Source of the DNA: Lycium barbarum
Taxonomy: Eukaryota; Streptophyta; Magnoliopsida; Solanales; Solanaceae
Length of the DNA: 64,000 bases
Assembly (NCBI RefSeq): GCF_019175385.1
Contig: NC_083339.1
Location: forward strand, 82,324,120-82,388,119
Direction of reading: 5' to 3'
Positions within the stretch are counted from its first letter, which is position 1; each line of letters starts with the position of its first letter. Below the pieces are notes generated by a model. That model was not told the origin of the DNA and did not search any database. It was given only the letters and a program-made list of their open reading frames with translations. This document shows positions 9,509 through 21,793 of the stretch, piece after piece. Position numbers and translations under genes: made by a program.

Positions 9509-12500
9509 TGTTATAACCCGTGTTTTCACACGTTTGGAAAAATTCGATAAATAATGGATTCTTGAGATACGAGGTCAAATTTGATATTTTGTTGAACATA
9601 GGAGTTATGCATGAAAGAATAGAGTCATGAAAGTGTGGGACAAGGTTAAGGGTAATTTTGGAATTTTGGGAATTAGTTTCGGGAATTACAAAATATGATT
9701 CACAAGTTATTGGGCTCAAAAATTGAATTGAAATTTAGGCCCAAATTAAGGGACATGGCCGGCCACTTAAGGCCATGATCCAAGCCCAATTTAGTTGGTC
9801 ATGTGCTTGGTCATGTGACCAAGCACTACAATTATATAACTAGAAGATGAATACTTGGATAAGCATAACACAAAACAAATCAAGAACAAGAGATAGAGAA
9901 AGTGAGGCTCTCGGCCTTGAGGGCAAAAATTAACCCCCAAAAATATTGTTCAAAAAATTCATGTCTTGTGGTTTTCCTACTAAGATAAGGTTCCTTTGTA
10001 ACTTGGTATAGTTGGATTGGAGTGGGGAGCATTAGAATCATCAAAGTGACTACATCTCCAAGTGAAGAAAACTTGAAGAAAAGGTAAGAATTTCTACCTT
10101 TTTATTGTGTTATGAAGTTTTGTTTGTGTTGTAGTATGTAGAAATGTGTTGATTATATGGAAAAATGGAAGTTTGTAATGTGGGTTTGGAATTGGAGGTG
10201 TAGCCGTGTGTATATATATGCTGTATAGCCAAAATGTATAGAATTCATGTTATATTCTAGTTGTGATTGTGATGAAATGCATATGGGAATTGAAAGTTGG
10301 ATGAATTTAGTTGATATGGAAAAATAAGCATATGGCCGTGTGGTATATTGCATTTGGAATAGAAATGAATTAAGTTGTTTAGTGTATTGGAGTGTTGTTG
10401 TAATGCTTGATATGTAAATGAAGTTAGAATGATATAAGTTTGTATTGAATTGGAATGTAGAAACTTATGTCGTTTTAGTATGATTTTCCGACATTAAGGA
10501 AATGAAGTTGTTTGGTTGTGAATTATGATGATCATTGATGAATTTGGAAGTTGGAAACTTGTTATGAAGTTGTATGCCAAAGATTTGATGTTTTGCATAA
10601 GTTATGACTTTGGCGGAAAGTTGTATATTATGTATATCGAGTGTATACCTTAAGGAAAACGATATGAAATGTTTCTAGAACTATATGGTGATGATCTTGA
10701 TTGTTGTTGAACGTGAAATTATTGATATTAGTTGAAAGTGGGCTGAATTGAAGATTTTGTCAACTTGTGAGAAAAATGACTAGTTGAGGGATAATTGTGT
10801 TTTTAATAATCATTGTTGATATTGTTGTTGTCGTTTGGGTTGTTGTTGATGATTTATAGCCGAGTTGAATTCTCGGGGTGCTATATGTATAGGGGAAGTG
10901 CTGCCGAAATTTCGGTAGCCAAATATGCATTAAGTTGGAACTTTGGTATTCATAGCTTACAATTGGTAAACTTGACCAATTGCAGTTTTTCGACGAAACG
11001 GGAAGTGAGTTTGGAAAGGCTTAAGGAGCGTGAAAGGTATGTAAAGCAACCCCGATTCTTCCCTTGGCATGCCCTTAGTGTGTTAGGGTCGGATCCGGGC
11101 CTCGAAGGACCTCTTGGCCCTCGGAATCCGCAAGAGAAAATTTCAGCTTTTCCTTCAGTAGAATTGAACCATCTTTGATACGCTATTTCTTGAAATTATA
11201 CAACTTTGCTCCAAATTACTTGGAAAGTCATAGAATGTCTGTATAACCTTTTTAGGTGGTACCATAAGCTTAGAGGGCATGATTTGAGCCCGCCGCCTTA
11301 TTTGTCCCGAGGCGGGCCCACTATTTCCGGTTTCGCCCTTAACGTGCTAAAGCTTCCTTTTCAAGCGATTTTTGAAAGAAATGTTTTGATTACCCTACTA
11401 ATCGCCTAACGAATATTGTTTTAAATATTCTATTAAATATTATAAATTATTTTGACACTCGGAATGACTTCAGGAAGGTTATGTTTCTGTAATTTATTAT
11501 GATGTCTGAAATACATTTATTATGATTCCGTCCGACTCCAGTGGATTTGTTTGGCTTTGATACGCTTCATTGAGTCTTTGAAAACATTTGTGATATTTTT
11601 AAATTGCATTAGTCTCTCATTACTCCATTCGTGGATGTCCCAATGTTTCCCACACTGAGCCAGGGCCAGGATATGTTGTCAAGCGTGACTCTCTGCATTG
11701 TTCGCCGCGTCCCGATGTGAGGGGGCAGGTATACGCGTACATGGGTCTGTGGAGTATGATGTGCCATGTTCGCCTATTCTGATCTGATCTGTTATGGCCA
11801 TTTTGATATGACATTTTATGATACGGGGCCACGCCCGTTTTTCTGATTCCTCTGTATTGTAGCACCAGTGTCGGGAGGGTGGCCACGTTCTGTCTGCTGA
11901 GTCCCGTGGCAGGGACCAGATATGATATGACATATGTTTCTGTACACATTCTGTCTGTTTTGGAAATATGTATTTGACACTCTGGATTTTGTACTCATTT
12001 TCTGAAATCATTATGATTTGACTTCTGTGATTCCGCTTTACATATTCAGTACATATTTCGTACTGACCCCCTTTCTTCGGGGGGGGGGGGGGGGGCTGCG
12101 TTTTCATGCCGCGCAGGTACAGACGACAGGTTCGCTCATCCATCTGTTTAGGATCCCACTTCTGCTATTTTGGGGCGCTCTCTTCTTCAGAGCCCGTCTT
12201 TTGGTACAGTCTTTCACTGCTATCTGGATATGTACTTTGTTCAGGGTATGACGGGGCCCTGTCCCGTCTTATGATTACGATATGTTCTGTAGAGGTGTGT
12301 GGATACATCTGTGTGGGTTCTGTACATATGTTTGGGATACTTTGTTCTATGATGGCCTTATCGGCCTATGTGTGCCAAGTCTGTTGTTCTGCTAAATTCT
12401 GTAGCGTCCACAAATGTTATTATTATATTACATTATTTTGATAATATGCTAATTTGGGTATCAGGTACGTATAGGTGCCCAGCTAGGGCACTGGTCGCGG

Positions 12501-12522
12501 CCCACGGGGTTGGGTCGTGACA
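9509..12522 (+). repeat. A 3' LTR
   Basis: Begins TGTTATAACCCG, ends GTCGTGACA, and is followed by the AGGAG duplication. About 1.2% different from the 5' LTR by eye. Its largest difference is a run of 17 G at 12079-12095, where the 5' LTR has 7 G; this lies in one arm of a conserved hairpin. Confidence 0.95.
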
Positions 12523-14229
12523 AGGAGTATTCCCATTCAAAGCTTGCTCAACCATCATCTAAGGTAAGTTTCATGACTTTATCATGTTGTTTAAAGCGTT
12601 AGAAGACTAAGACACTTGAATAGTGGTAAGACATAGAAAATGGACCATTACAGAGTGAATAGTGTCACTATGGAATGATAGTTGAATGGAATCATGACAG
12701 TTGATGTGTTATGATTATAAATACGTTATAAATGACGTATAGGCTTCGGAATAGGTGTGAAGTAAGCAAAATTACGATGATAAGCGAAAAACCATTAAAT
12801 GTGGAGAAATTGGAGGAAGGTGGTGGATTTTGCTTAAGGTATATGAATGATGATTGTTGCTTGCAATATTATGAGTGTTGTTGTAAATGTTTAGGAGTTG
12901 GAATAGAACGGGGAAAAAGGTAGTAGAAACAAAGGAAATTCCACTTAATTTTCTTTAGAGATAACGATGCATTTTTATAGTCGGTTAACTAATGTTAATA
13001 CGATTCTCTCGTGAAGGTAACGTCGTGACTTCGAAAGAAGACAAGTGAGCGATAACGTAGCTAAACGACAATGGTATGTGAGGTTAGTCCTTTCTTTCCA
13101 ATGGCATGAATCCTATGGTATAAGTTCTTTCCTCTTCATTAGTTCATGTATTCCCGAGAAGCTAAAATCCTATATTCCTATATATCTATATAAGATAAGA
13201 GATATGATATGATGATGCCATATTGACAATGATGTCCTAGATTTCTTACACTCACCTTATGTACTAACTCCTTCAAGGTGAGGCAGAATGTCAATAATTG
13301 CTCCATAATGAAATCGGGGGATCACGACCTTACGTCACCCCGATAGAGTATGTATGATCTTGAGCCTTATGCATGTATTATGTTAAGATAAGAATATTTT
13401 GATAATCATATTATTATAAGTATTTTAAAATGAGCATGTCATGATTGCATCACAACGCGCCTAGTTGGCTGGGCAGTCACCGCTACGGTGGGCAGCTATA
13501 CGGATACACCACGACCTTCGGGCGTGGGCAGACACCACTAGTGGGCGGCATGAGATGGTACCCCGGACGCGGGCTTATATTATTGATTATCACACCGTTC
13601 CGGTAAGGACGGGCAGCTTGCATGTCATGCATACATGATTTGATGATGAGTATGAGTAAGACAGCCTATATCACTTCTTTCATGATTATCGTTCAGAATC
13701 AGATGTTCATATTGATGCTCTCATTATATTATTGTTGTCCTTCTTCATTGTTTATGCCTCTCATACTCGGTACAATATTCGTACTGACGTCCTTTTCTTT
13801 GGACGCTGTGCTCATGCCCACAGGTAGACAGGGAGGCGAGCTTGCTCCAGATTCTTAGGAGCTGTCAGCGGACTGAAAGCACTCCAGTGTTCGGAGGTGC
13901 TTATGATTATTCCTTTGGTATATATACATTTTGGGCACGACGGAGTCTGGTTCCGTCTATATGTACAGCATGTCAGTAGAGGCTCGTAGATGCGCAATGT
14001 GGGTAGTATGGTCTCACATTTTTCATGTCTATGTGTACTTATTATTTTGATATACTAAAGATCCATATATATGTAAAAGTATTTATGTTTCCCTATAAAC
14101 TATGACTTTTCCATGCTTTGAGAGAAAAGAAATAAAAAGGGCATTAATCGAGTAAAGTGAGTAATAGAGTGAGTGGTGCTCGGTGGTTAGCCCCGGGTAC
14201 CCGTCGCGGCCCCTAGCTGGGTCGTGACA
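12523..14229 (+). repeat. B 5' LTR, second part
   Basis: Resumes after element A with the AGGAG duplication (12523-12527) and matches the B 3' LTR from about 20088. It contains the ATGGTATGTGAGG block (GT at 13074), an array of short hairpins at 13455-13610 (CACCG/CGGTG, CACG/CGTG and CCAC/GTGG stems), and the conserved hairpin set at 13770-13957. It ends GGTCGTGACA at 14229. Confidence 0.92.
13770..13957 (+). other. Conserved multi-hairpin module in B LTR
   Basis: GTAC/GTAC (13770-13784), CGTCC/GGACG (13788-13805), CTGTG/CACAG (13806-13823), AGCAC-TCC/GGAG-GTGCT (13878-13901) and GACGGA/TCCGTC (13939-13957). Order and spacing match element A, but several stems differ at both partners of a pair. 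Confidence 0.65.
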
Positions 14230-14233
14230 AAAG

Positions 14234-14245
14234 TGGTATCAGATC
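14234..14245 (+). other. Primer-binding site of B (one mismatch)
   Basis: TGGTATCAGATC, one base different from the initiator Met-tRNA complement TGGTATCAGAGC, 4 nt after the LTR. Confidence 0.88.
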
Positions 14246-14296
14246 AGTTCGTCCTAGGATGTGTCTACGAGTCGTGTCTAGTAGAGTCTTGTTTAT

Positions 14297-14316
14297 GGTG
14301 TGTTGCGCGCCACACT
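14297..14316 (+). other. Leader hairpin with palindromic loop GCGCGC (B)
   Basis: Stem GGTGTG/CACACT with loop TTGCGCGC. The self-complementary hexamer differs from that of A and E (GTGCAC) at two symmetric positions and stays palindromic. Confidence 0.6.
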
Positions 14317-14434
14317 AATAAACAAGAGGCTACAGGGCATTTAGGAAGAATGACCATCTTTCTTCTTGTGAGATCGTGCGATAGAGCCATGCCTAAGATT
14401 TTATCCTCCCCTAAAAGTGCATTGTGATTTCAGA

Positions 14435-17400
14435 ATGCCGCCGAAAGGAAAAGCTACAACTGCCCAGAAGAGCAAAGCTACGACGAAGAAGCGGGCAGAA
14501 AGGGATCCTCCGGCGAATGTAGAGGAAAGTGAATCACAGAATGAGGCCTCGCCTAATGTAGGAGGGCAGGGAGGAGACTCAGTCCCAATTCCTTCACCAG
14601 TTGCTTCGGGTCTACAAGTGACCGAGGCCATACACTTACTGACACAATTGGTTGCCGCCCAGGCACAGCGGCAGAATGCGGGATCGAGTGATCGTTTCGC
14701 CAGTACGAGAGCCCGTGAATTCCTGACTTTAAATCCTCTGGAATTTTTCGTGTCGAAGCCGGATGAGGACCCACAAGGCTTTGTTGATGAGATGTTGAGG
14801 ACGCTGAAACTTATGCATGCTTCTGAGACCGAGTCGGTAGAGTTGGCTTCTTATAGACTCCGCGATGTGGCGGTATTGTGGTATAACAACTGGATAGCGT
14901 CAAGAGCAGCAAATGCCCCTCCTCCTGTCTGGCAAGAGTTTGTCGACGCTTTTATTCGTCATTATTTGGCACCGGAGGTCCGCCGAGTTAGAGCGGACAG
15001 GTTCTTGAATCTAAAGAAAGGAAGCATGAGTGCCCGAGAGTATAGTATGCAATTCAATTCTCTGGCCAGGTATGCCCCGACTATGGTGGCTGATATGGGC
15101 GATCGCGTACACAGATTTGTGAGTGGTTTAGGTCCACATTTATTTAGAGATTGTCTGACGTCCTCATTGCAAGACGGGATGGATATTTCCTGAATACAGG
15201 CACATGCTCAGAATCTTGAGGAACGACAAAAGCAGCAAACAAGTGACCGTGATAATGACAGAAGGCAAGGTAAGAGAGCTAGGTCTATGGGTGCGAGCAG
15301 TGAATATAGAGGGGGACTGAGACAGATGCATTCTAGGCACTCAGGTCAGTCGGCAACTAGTGCACCTCCCAAATTCCCAGATAGGAGAGTTGACCATTCT
15401 TTTCAGTCAGGACAGGGCCAGAGTTTGAGGGCTTCAGATTTTCAGTCTAGGGGAGATTTTGGTCAGCGGAGACCTTTAGTACCGCGGTGCAGCCAGTGCG
15501 GTAGATTGCATTCCGGGCAGTGCCGACAGGGTTTCGATGCTTGTTATGCCTGCGAGCAAGTCGGCCATATGATGAGAGATTTCCCCTCAGCGAGAGGTAG
15601 AGCTGGGACTCAGCCTACTGGATCAGCAGTTGGGTCTTCTTCAGTATGCCCGACAGCGCAGACTTCTCAGACTACAGCAGGTAGAGGCAGAGGAAGAGGG
15701 GGAGCATCTACTTCAGGTGCTGTTCCGCCCCGCGTATATGCTCTGGCAGGGCGACAGGATCTTGAGTCCTCCCCAGACGTTGTCACAGGTACCTTGACTA
15801 TATTTTCCTGTGACGTATATGCTTTGATTGATCCGGGTTCTACCTTCTCATATATTACTCCGTATATTGCTGATTGTATTGGGGTGAGACCCGAGCCAAT
15901 TAAACCTTTTGAGGTGTTCACTCCGGTTGGTGATCCCGTAATAGCGAGGCAAGTATATAAGAATTGTGTAGTCGTTATATGTGACGGACAGACAAGGGCC
16001 GATTTGATTGAACTAGAAATGATAGACTTCGACATAATAATGGGTATGGATTGGTTAGCGTCGTGTTACGCAAATGTTGATTGCCGAACGAAAATGGTTC
16101 GATTCCAGTTTCCGGGAGAGCTCGTCCTTGAATGGAAGGGTAATACAGCATCCCCAAAGGGTAGGTTTATTTCCTATCTCAAGGCGAGGAAGATGATAGC
16201 CAAGGGATACATTTACCATCTAGTTCGAGTTCACGACACGGAGGCAAGGCAACCAGTTTTCCAATCTTTCCCGGTAGTAAATGAATTTCCAGATGTATTT
16301 CCAAATGAACTTTCGGGTCTTTCTCCAGAAAGGGAAATCAATTTTGTTATTGGCGTATTACTAGACACCGAGCCTATTTCTATCCCTCCGTATCGAATGG
16401 CTCCGCCAGAATTAAAAGAGTTAAAGGCACAGCTAAAAGATTTACTTGAGAAGGGGTTTAGAAGGCCCAGTTCTTCGCCGTGGGGAGCACCGGTATTGTT
16501 TGTAAAAAATAAAGACGGATCTCTACGAATGTGTATCGACTACAGGAAATTGAATAAGGTGACAATAAAGAATAAATATCCTCTTCCCAGAATCGATGAT
16601 TTATTTGATCAGCTACAGGGTGCCAAATGGTTCTCAAAAATAGATTTGCGATTGGGTTACCATCAAGTGAGGGTTAGAGAAGCGGATATCCCTATGACTG
16701 CCTTCAGGACAAGATATGGTCACTACGAGTTCCGAGTGATGTCGTTCGGGTTGACAAATGCCCCAACGGTGTTCATGAATTTAATGAATAATGTGTTCAG
16801 GCCATTCTTGGATCTCTTCGTGATAGTATTTATCGACGATATTCTGGTATATTCTCGCACAGAATCAGAACATGCAGACCACCTAAGAATTGTTCTTGGC
16901 GTTCTCCGAGCCCGAGAATTATATGCGAAGTTCTCAAAGTGCGAGTTTTGGCTAAATTCTGTGGCATTTCTAGGCCATGTTATTTCAGATGATGGCATCC
17001 GAGTCGACACTTAGAAAATAGAAGCTGTGAAGACTAGGCCAAGGCCTACGACGCCTACAGAAGTTCGTAGTTTTCTACGTTTGGCAGGTTATTATCGAAG
17101 ATTCGTAGAGGGCTTTTCATCTATTTCAGCCCCATTAACGAAGCTAACCCAGAAGTCGGCGAAATTTTAGTGGAATGATGCTTGTGAGCATAGTTTCCAA
17201 GAGCTAAAAGACAGATTGACCTCAGCTCCAGTGTTAACGTTTCCAGAAGGGCCAGATGGTTATGTGGTGTATTGTGATGCTTCCAGTGTGGGACTAGGAT
17301 GTGTACTGATGCACCATGGGAGATTTATTGCCTACGCTTCGAGAGAGTTGTGAAAACATGAACAGAATTATCCAACTCATGATCTTGAATTGGATGCAGT

Positions 17401-19204
17401 CATTCATGCATTAAAGATATGGAGACATTATTTGTATGGTGTGCACGTCGATATCTATACAGATCACAAGAGTCTCCAACATATTTTCAAGCAGAAGGAG
17501 TTGAATCTACGGCAGACGCGGTGGTTAGAATTGTTAAAGGATTATGATGTGGATATTTTATACCACCCCTAGAAAGCGAATGTGGTAGCAGACGCGCTTA
17601 GCCATCGATCAATGGGCAGTTTAAGTGAAGTCCCTTCAGAAAAGAAAGAAAAGGTTCGTGAGCTCTATCAACTAGCAAATCTTGGGGTACGTGTAATTGA
17701 TTCGGGTAAGGCAGGAATTAGTGTTAGTGATCCTACAGTCTCGCCCTTGAATGCGGAGATAAAAGAACGCCAGTATGAAGATCCAAAAATGCGTCATCAC
17801 AGGGATGTATCCTGTGGAAAAGAGAAGTCTCCATTTGAAGTTTCCATAGACGGAGTTCTTAGATGCCGAGACCGACTGTGTGTACCGGATGTGGCAGGAT
17901 TACGCCAACGGATTCTAGAGGAAGCACACCATTCTCGGTATTCCATTCATCCAGGTGCGACCAAGATGTATCATCATCTCAAATTGCTATATTGGTGGGA
18001 TGGCATGAAATGAGACATAGCAAAATTTGTGACACAGTGCCCAAATTGTCAACAAGTGAAAGCCGAACATCAAAAGCTAGGAGGCTTACAAGCAATGGAA
18101 ATTCCTACGTGGAAATGGGAAATCATCAATATGGATTTTATTGTGGGATTACCCTGTTCACGGGGAAAGTATGATTCGATATGGGTAGTTGTGGATATGC
18201 TCACTAAAGCAGCTCATTTCCTCCCAGTTAGAACGACGTATTCAGCGGAAGATTATACGAAGTTGTATTTGAAGGAAATTGTGCGACTTCATGGATTTCC
18301 TTCAGCCATTATTATAGACAGAGGGGCGCAGTTCACAGCCAAATTTTGGAAATCTTTTCAAGAAGGCTTAGGTACTCAAGTCAAGTTCAGCACGACATTT
18401 CATCCACAAACTGACGGGCAAGCCAAGCGCACTATTCAAACCTTGGAGGATATGCTACGAGCATGCATGTTGGATTTTGGTGGTAGTTGGGATGAGCATT
18501 TACCCCTTATTGAATTTTCCTACAACAACAGCTATCATTCCGGTATTCAAATGGCCCCGTATGAAGCATTGTATGGAAGGAAATGCAGATCTCCAATTGG
18601 ATGGTTTGAAACCGGAGAAGTACAATTGCTAGGCCCCGACCTGATTCAACAAGCAGTCGAAAAAGTCAAAGTCATTCGAGACCAACTGTTAACAGCCCAA
18701 AGTCGCCAAAAGTCTTATGCGGACAACCGCCGACGAGATTTGGAATTTCAGGTAAATGATTGGGTTTTTCTGAAAGTATCGCCGATGAAAGGGGTGATGA
18801 GATTTGGCAAGAAAGGGAAGTTGAGTAGATACGTCGGACCTTATAAAATTGTCCATAAGGTGGGTCAGGTAGCATATGAATTGGATTTACCTTCGGAGCT
18901 TGAATCAGTTCACCCGGTATTCCATGTTTCGATGCTCCTCAAGTCTATTGGGGATCCTACAAGAATAATCCCGGTTGACGATGTGCAGGTGACAGAGAAG
19001 CTGACGTATGAAGAAATACCTATTGCTATTTTAGATAGACAACTGCGGAGACTTCGGAATAAAGAAGTCGCTTCAGTCAAAGTTCGATGTCGAAACAACA
19101 ACAGGGAAGAAATGACTTGGGAAGCGGAAGAGAAGATGAAAGCCAAGTACCCCCATTTATTCCAATCTCTAGAAGAGGTTAATGATGACACGCCGAGGTT
19201 GTAA
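14435..19204 (+). pseudogene. B gag-pol polyprotein, six in-frame stops
   Basis: A single frame of 1,590 codons runs from the ATG of MPPKGKATTAQK to a TAA-class end after HLFQSLEEVNDDTPRL, with no frameshift. Stops sit at 15191, 17012, 17168, 17351, 17570 and 18011; three are TGA where Arg codons are expected, consistent with CpG decay. Domains in order: Gag; zinc knuckle whose last Cys is Phe ([14 protein letters not shown]); protease LIDPGST; RT with FIDD; RNase H; integrase with HHCC finger; chromodomain-like C-terminus. The integrase catalytic Glu is Lys (DGQAKR where the other copies have DGQAER). The start follows a TTTCAGA motif shared with D and E. Inactive now; it must have been supplied with working proteins at or before insertion. 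Confidence 0.93.
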
Positions 19205-19371
19205 GGTATGTATGCTTTATCTTCATGTTTTGGTCGTGTGTAGCCATAGATATGTTGTTATTGTGATGTATCCCTGTGAGGCGGAGATATTATGGGTTGT
19301 TGTGGTAGGTAGGTAGTGTCAAATTACAAAGGAAACTCTGGCGGAATTTTTCTAAGATTCCTAGGTATTTT
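19205..19371 (+). other. B post-pol untranslated segment
   Basis: Non-coding. It contains a CCCTGTGAGGC block and GGAAACTCTGGCGGAATTT, both also found after pol in D (48196-48386), at the start of the C internal domain (about 53970-54060) and near the end of the A-prime LTR (minus strand, about 58290-58380). Confidence 0.6.
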
Positions 19372-19408
19372 AACATTCGAGGACGAATGTTCCAAAAGGG
19401 GGGAAGAA
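19372..19408 (+). other. Inverted repeat plus polypurine tract of B
   Basis: AACATTCGAGGACGAATGTT (19372-19391; 8-bp stem, AGGA loop), then AAAAGGGGGGAAGAA (19394-19408) abutting the 3' LTR. Confidence 0.85.
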
Positions 19409-21793
19409 TGTTACACCTCGGAAAAGTCCCCGTACATGTACAAGGAATAGACCAACGAAGGGTATGAGTGTGTGGTGTTTTACTAAGTAAGGGGTGATGA
19501 TTCATCAATTTGTGGAAATAAGAAAGTGGTAGAATTTTATCCAGCCCAGTGGTCGTAAAGTGATTTACGGCCCGTAAAGTGATTTACGGACCGTAAATCA
19601 CCATCGTCCTCCAGCCTTCCAAAATCTCAACTTTCTGTTAAGTGTGGAAATCATTAAATACGACTTGGTATACGGCCCGTAAACTGGGTTACGGACCGTA
19701 AACCTCGATCGTAAACTACCATGATCACTATCCAACCTTTCTATTTTGGACATGCTTAAATACGACCACACTATACGGTCCGTAAACTGGTTTACGGTCT
19801 GTAAACTGTTGTTTACGGCCACTGTTCACCCTGACAATTGTTCATTAAAAAATCAGACTTTGAGTTATTAAAAAGGGACCCAAGCCTCATTTTATTTCAT
19901 TACTCATCCATACCATTCAAGAACACTCTAGAACTCTCTCACCACTTCATCCCTAGAAATTCAAGTGAATCAAAGGAAAACTAAGATCATCAACACCAAA
20001 TCCAAGCAACAAAGTGTATGAAACCTAGTTGGAGGTCATCTTCTTCAAAAAATTCCAAAAGAGGTGAAGGACGGTTTTAGTGCTAGAGGAGTATTCCCAT
20101 TCAAAGCTTGTTCAACCATCATCTAAGGTAAGTTTCATGACTTTATCATGTTGTTTAAAGCATTAGAAGACTAAGACACTTGAATTGTGGTAAGACATAG
20201 AAAATTGACCATTACTGAGTGAATAGTGTCACTATGGAATGATAGTTGAATGGAATCATGAAAGTTGATATGTTCTGATTATAAATACGTTATAAATGAC
20301 GTATAGGCCATGGAATAGGTGTGAAGTAAGCAAAATTACGATGATAAGAGAAAAACCATTAAATGTGGAGAAATTGGAGGAAGGTGGTGGATTTTGCTTA
20401 AGGTATGTGAATGATGATTGTTGCTTGCAATATTATGAGTGTTGTTGTAAATGTTTAGGAATTGGAATAGAACGGGGAAAAAGGTAGTAGAAACAAAGGA
20501 AATGCCGCTTAATTATCTTTAGAAATAACGATGCGTTTTTATAGTCGGTTAACTAATGTTAATACGATTCTCTCGTGAAGGTAACGTCGTGACTTCGAAG
20601 GAAGACAAGTGAGCGATAACGTAGCTAAACGACAAAGGTATGTGAGGCTATTCCTTTCTTTCCAATGGCATGAATCCTATGGTATAAGTTCTTTCCTCTT
20701 CATGAGTTCATGTATTCCCGAGAAGCTAAAAGCCTATATTCCTATATATCTATATAAGATAAGAGATATGATGTGATGATGCCATATTGACAATGATGTC
20801 CTAGATTTCTTACACTCACCTTATGTACTAACTCCTTCAAGGTGAGGCAGAATGTCAATAATTGCTCCATAATGAAATCGGGGGATCACGACCTTACGTC
20901 ACCCCGATAGAGTATGTATGATCTTGATCCTTATGCATGTATTATGTTAAGATAATCATATTTTGATAATAATATTATTATAAGTATTTTATAATGAGCA
21001 TGTCATGATTGCATCACACCGCGCCTAGTTGGCCGGGCAGTCACCGCTACGGCGGGCAACTATACGGATACACCACGACCTTCGGGCGTGGGTAGACACC
21101 ACTATTGGGCGGCATGAGATGGTACCCCGGACGCGGGCTTATATTATTTATTATCACACCGTTCTGATAAGGACGGGCAGCTTGCATGTCATGCATACAT
21201 GATTTGATGATGAGTATGAGTAAGACAGCCTGTATCACTTCTTTCATGATTATCGTTCAGAATTAGATGTTCATATTGATGCTCTCATTATATTATTGTT
21301 GTCCTTCTTCATTGTTTATGCCTCTCATACCCGGTACAATATTTGTACTGACGTCCTTTTTTTTGGACGTTGTGCTCATGCCCACAGGTAGACAGGGAGG
21401 CGAGCTTGATCCAGATTCTTAGGAGCTGTCAGCGGACTGAAAGCACTCCATTCTTCGGAGGTGCTTATGATTATTCCTTTGGTATATGTACATTTTGGGC
21501 GCGACGGAGTCTGGTTCCGTCTATATGTACATCATGTCAGTAGAGGCTCGTAGATGCGCAGTGTGGGTAGTATGGTCTCACATTTTTCATGTATATGTGT
21601 ACTTATTATTTTGATATACTAAAGATCCATATATATGTAAAATTATTTATGTTTACCTATAAACTATGACTTTTCCATGCTTTGAGTGAAAAGAAATAAA
21701 AAGGGCATTAATCGAGTAAAGTGAGTAATAAAGCGAGCGGTGCTCGGTGGTTAGCCCCGGGTACACGTCGCGGCCCCTAGCTGGGTCATGACA
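19409..21793 (+). repeat. B 3' LTR
   Basis: Intact 2,385-bp LTR beginning TGTTACACCTCGG and ending GGTCATGACA, followed by the GCCGT duplication. The second half of the same family LTR is at 12528-14229. It keeps the U3 palindrome cluster, hairpin array and conserved hairpins; the third stem has a wobble pair (TTGTG/CACAG). Confidence 0.93.

Larger units (their letters stand above)
1306..12522 (+). mobile_element. Element A, near-intact Ty3/gypsy chromovirus-type LTR retrotransposon
   Basis: An 11.2 kb element with two ~3.0 kb LTRs, primer site, gag-pol, polypurine tract and a perfect AGGAG duplication (1301-1305 and 12523-12527) inside the 5' LTR of B. I counted about 35 substitutions between the LTRs by eye, roughly 1.2%, so insertion was recent (under about 1 million years at commonly used plant rates). 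It carries one premature stop and a changed RNase H residue. A-prime at the right end of the window belongs to the same family. Confidence 0.95.
662..21793 (+). mobile_element. Element B, Ty3/gypsy chromovirus-type LTR retrotransposon (contains element A)
   Basis: Complete in outline: 5' LTR (662-1305 plus 12528-14229), primer site, leader, gag-pol in one frame with six stops, polypurine tract and 3' LTR (19409-21793). It is flanked by GCCGT at 657-661 and 21794-21798, a perfect 5-bp duplication inside the C1 LTR. Its own 5' LTR is split by element A. The LTR ends are TG...CA. It was full-length at insertion and is now coding-defective. Confidence 0.93.

Noticed and set aside
1306..12522. An envelope-like third gene between pol and the 3' LTR
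   Set aside because: Only about 80-200 bp separate pol from the polypurine tract in A, B and D, and no open frame is there.
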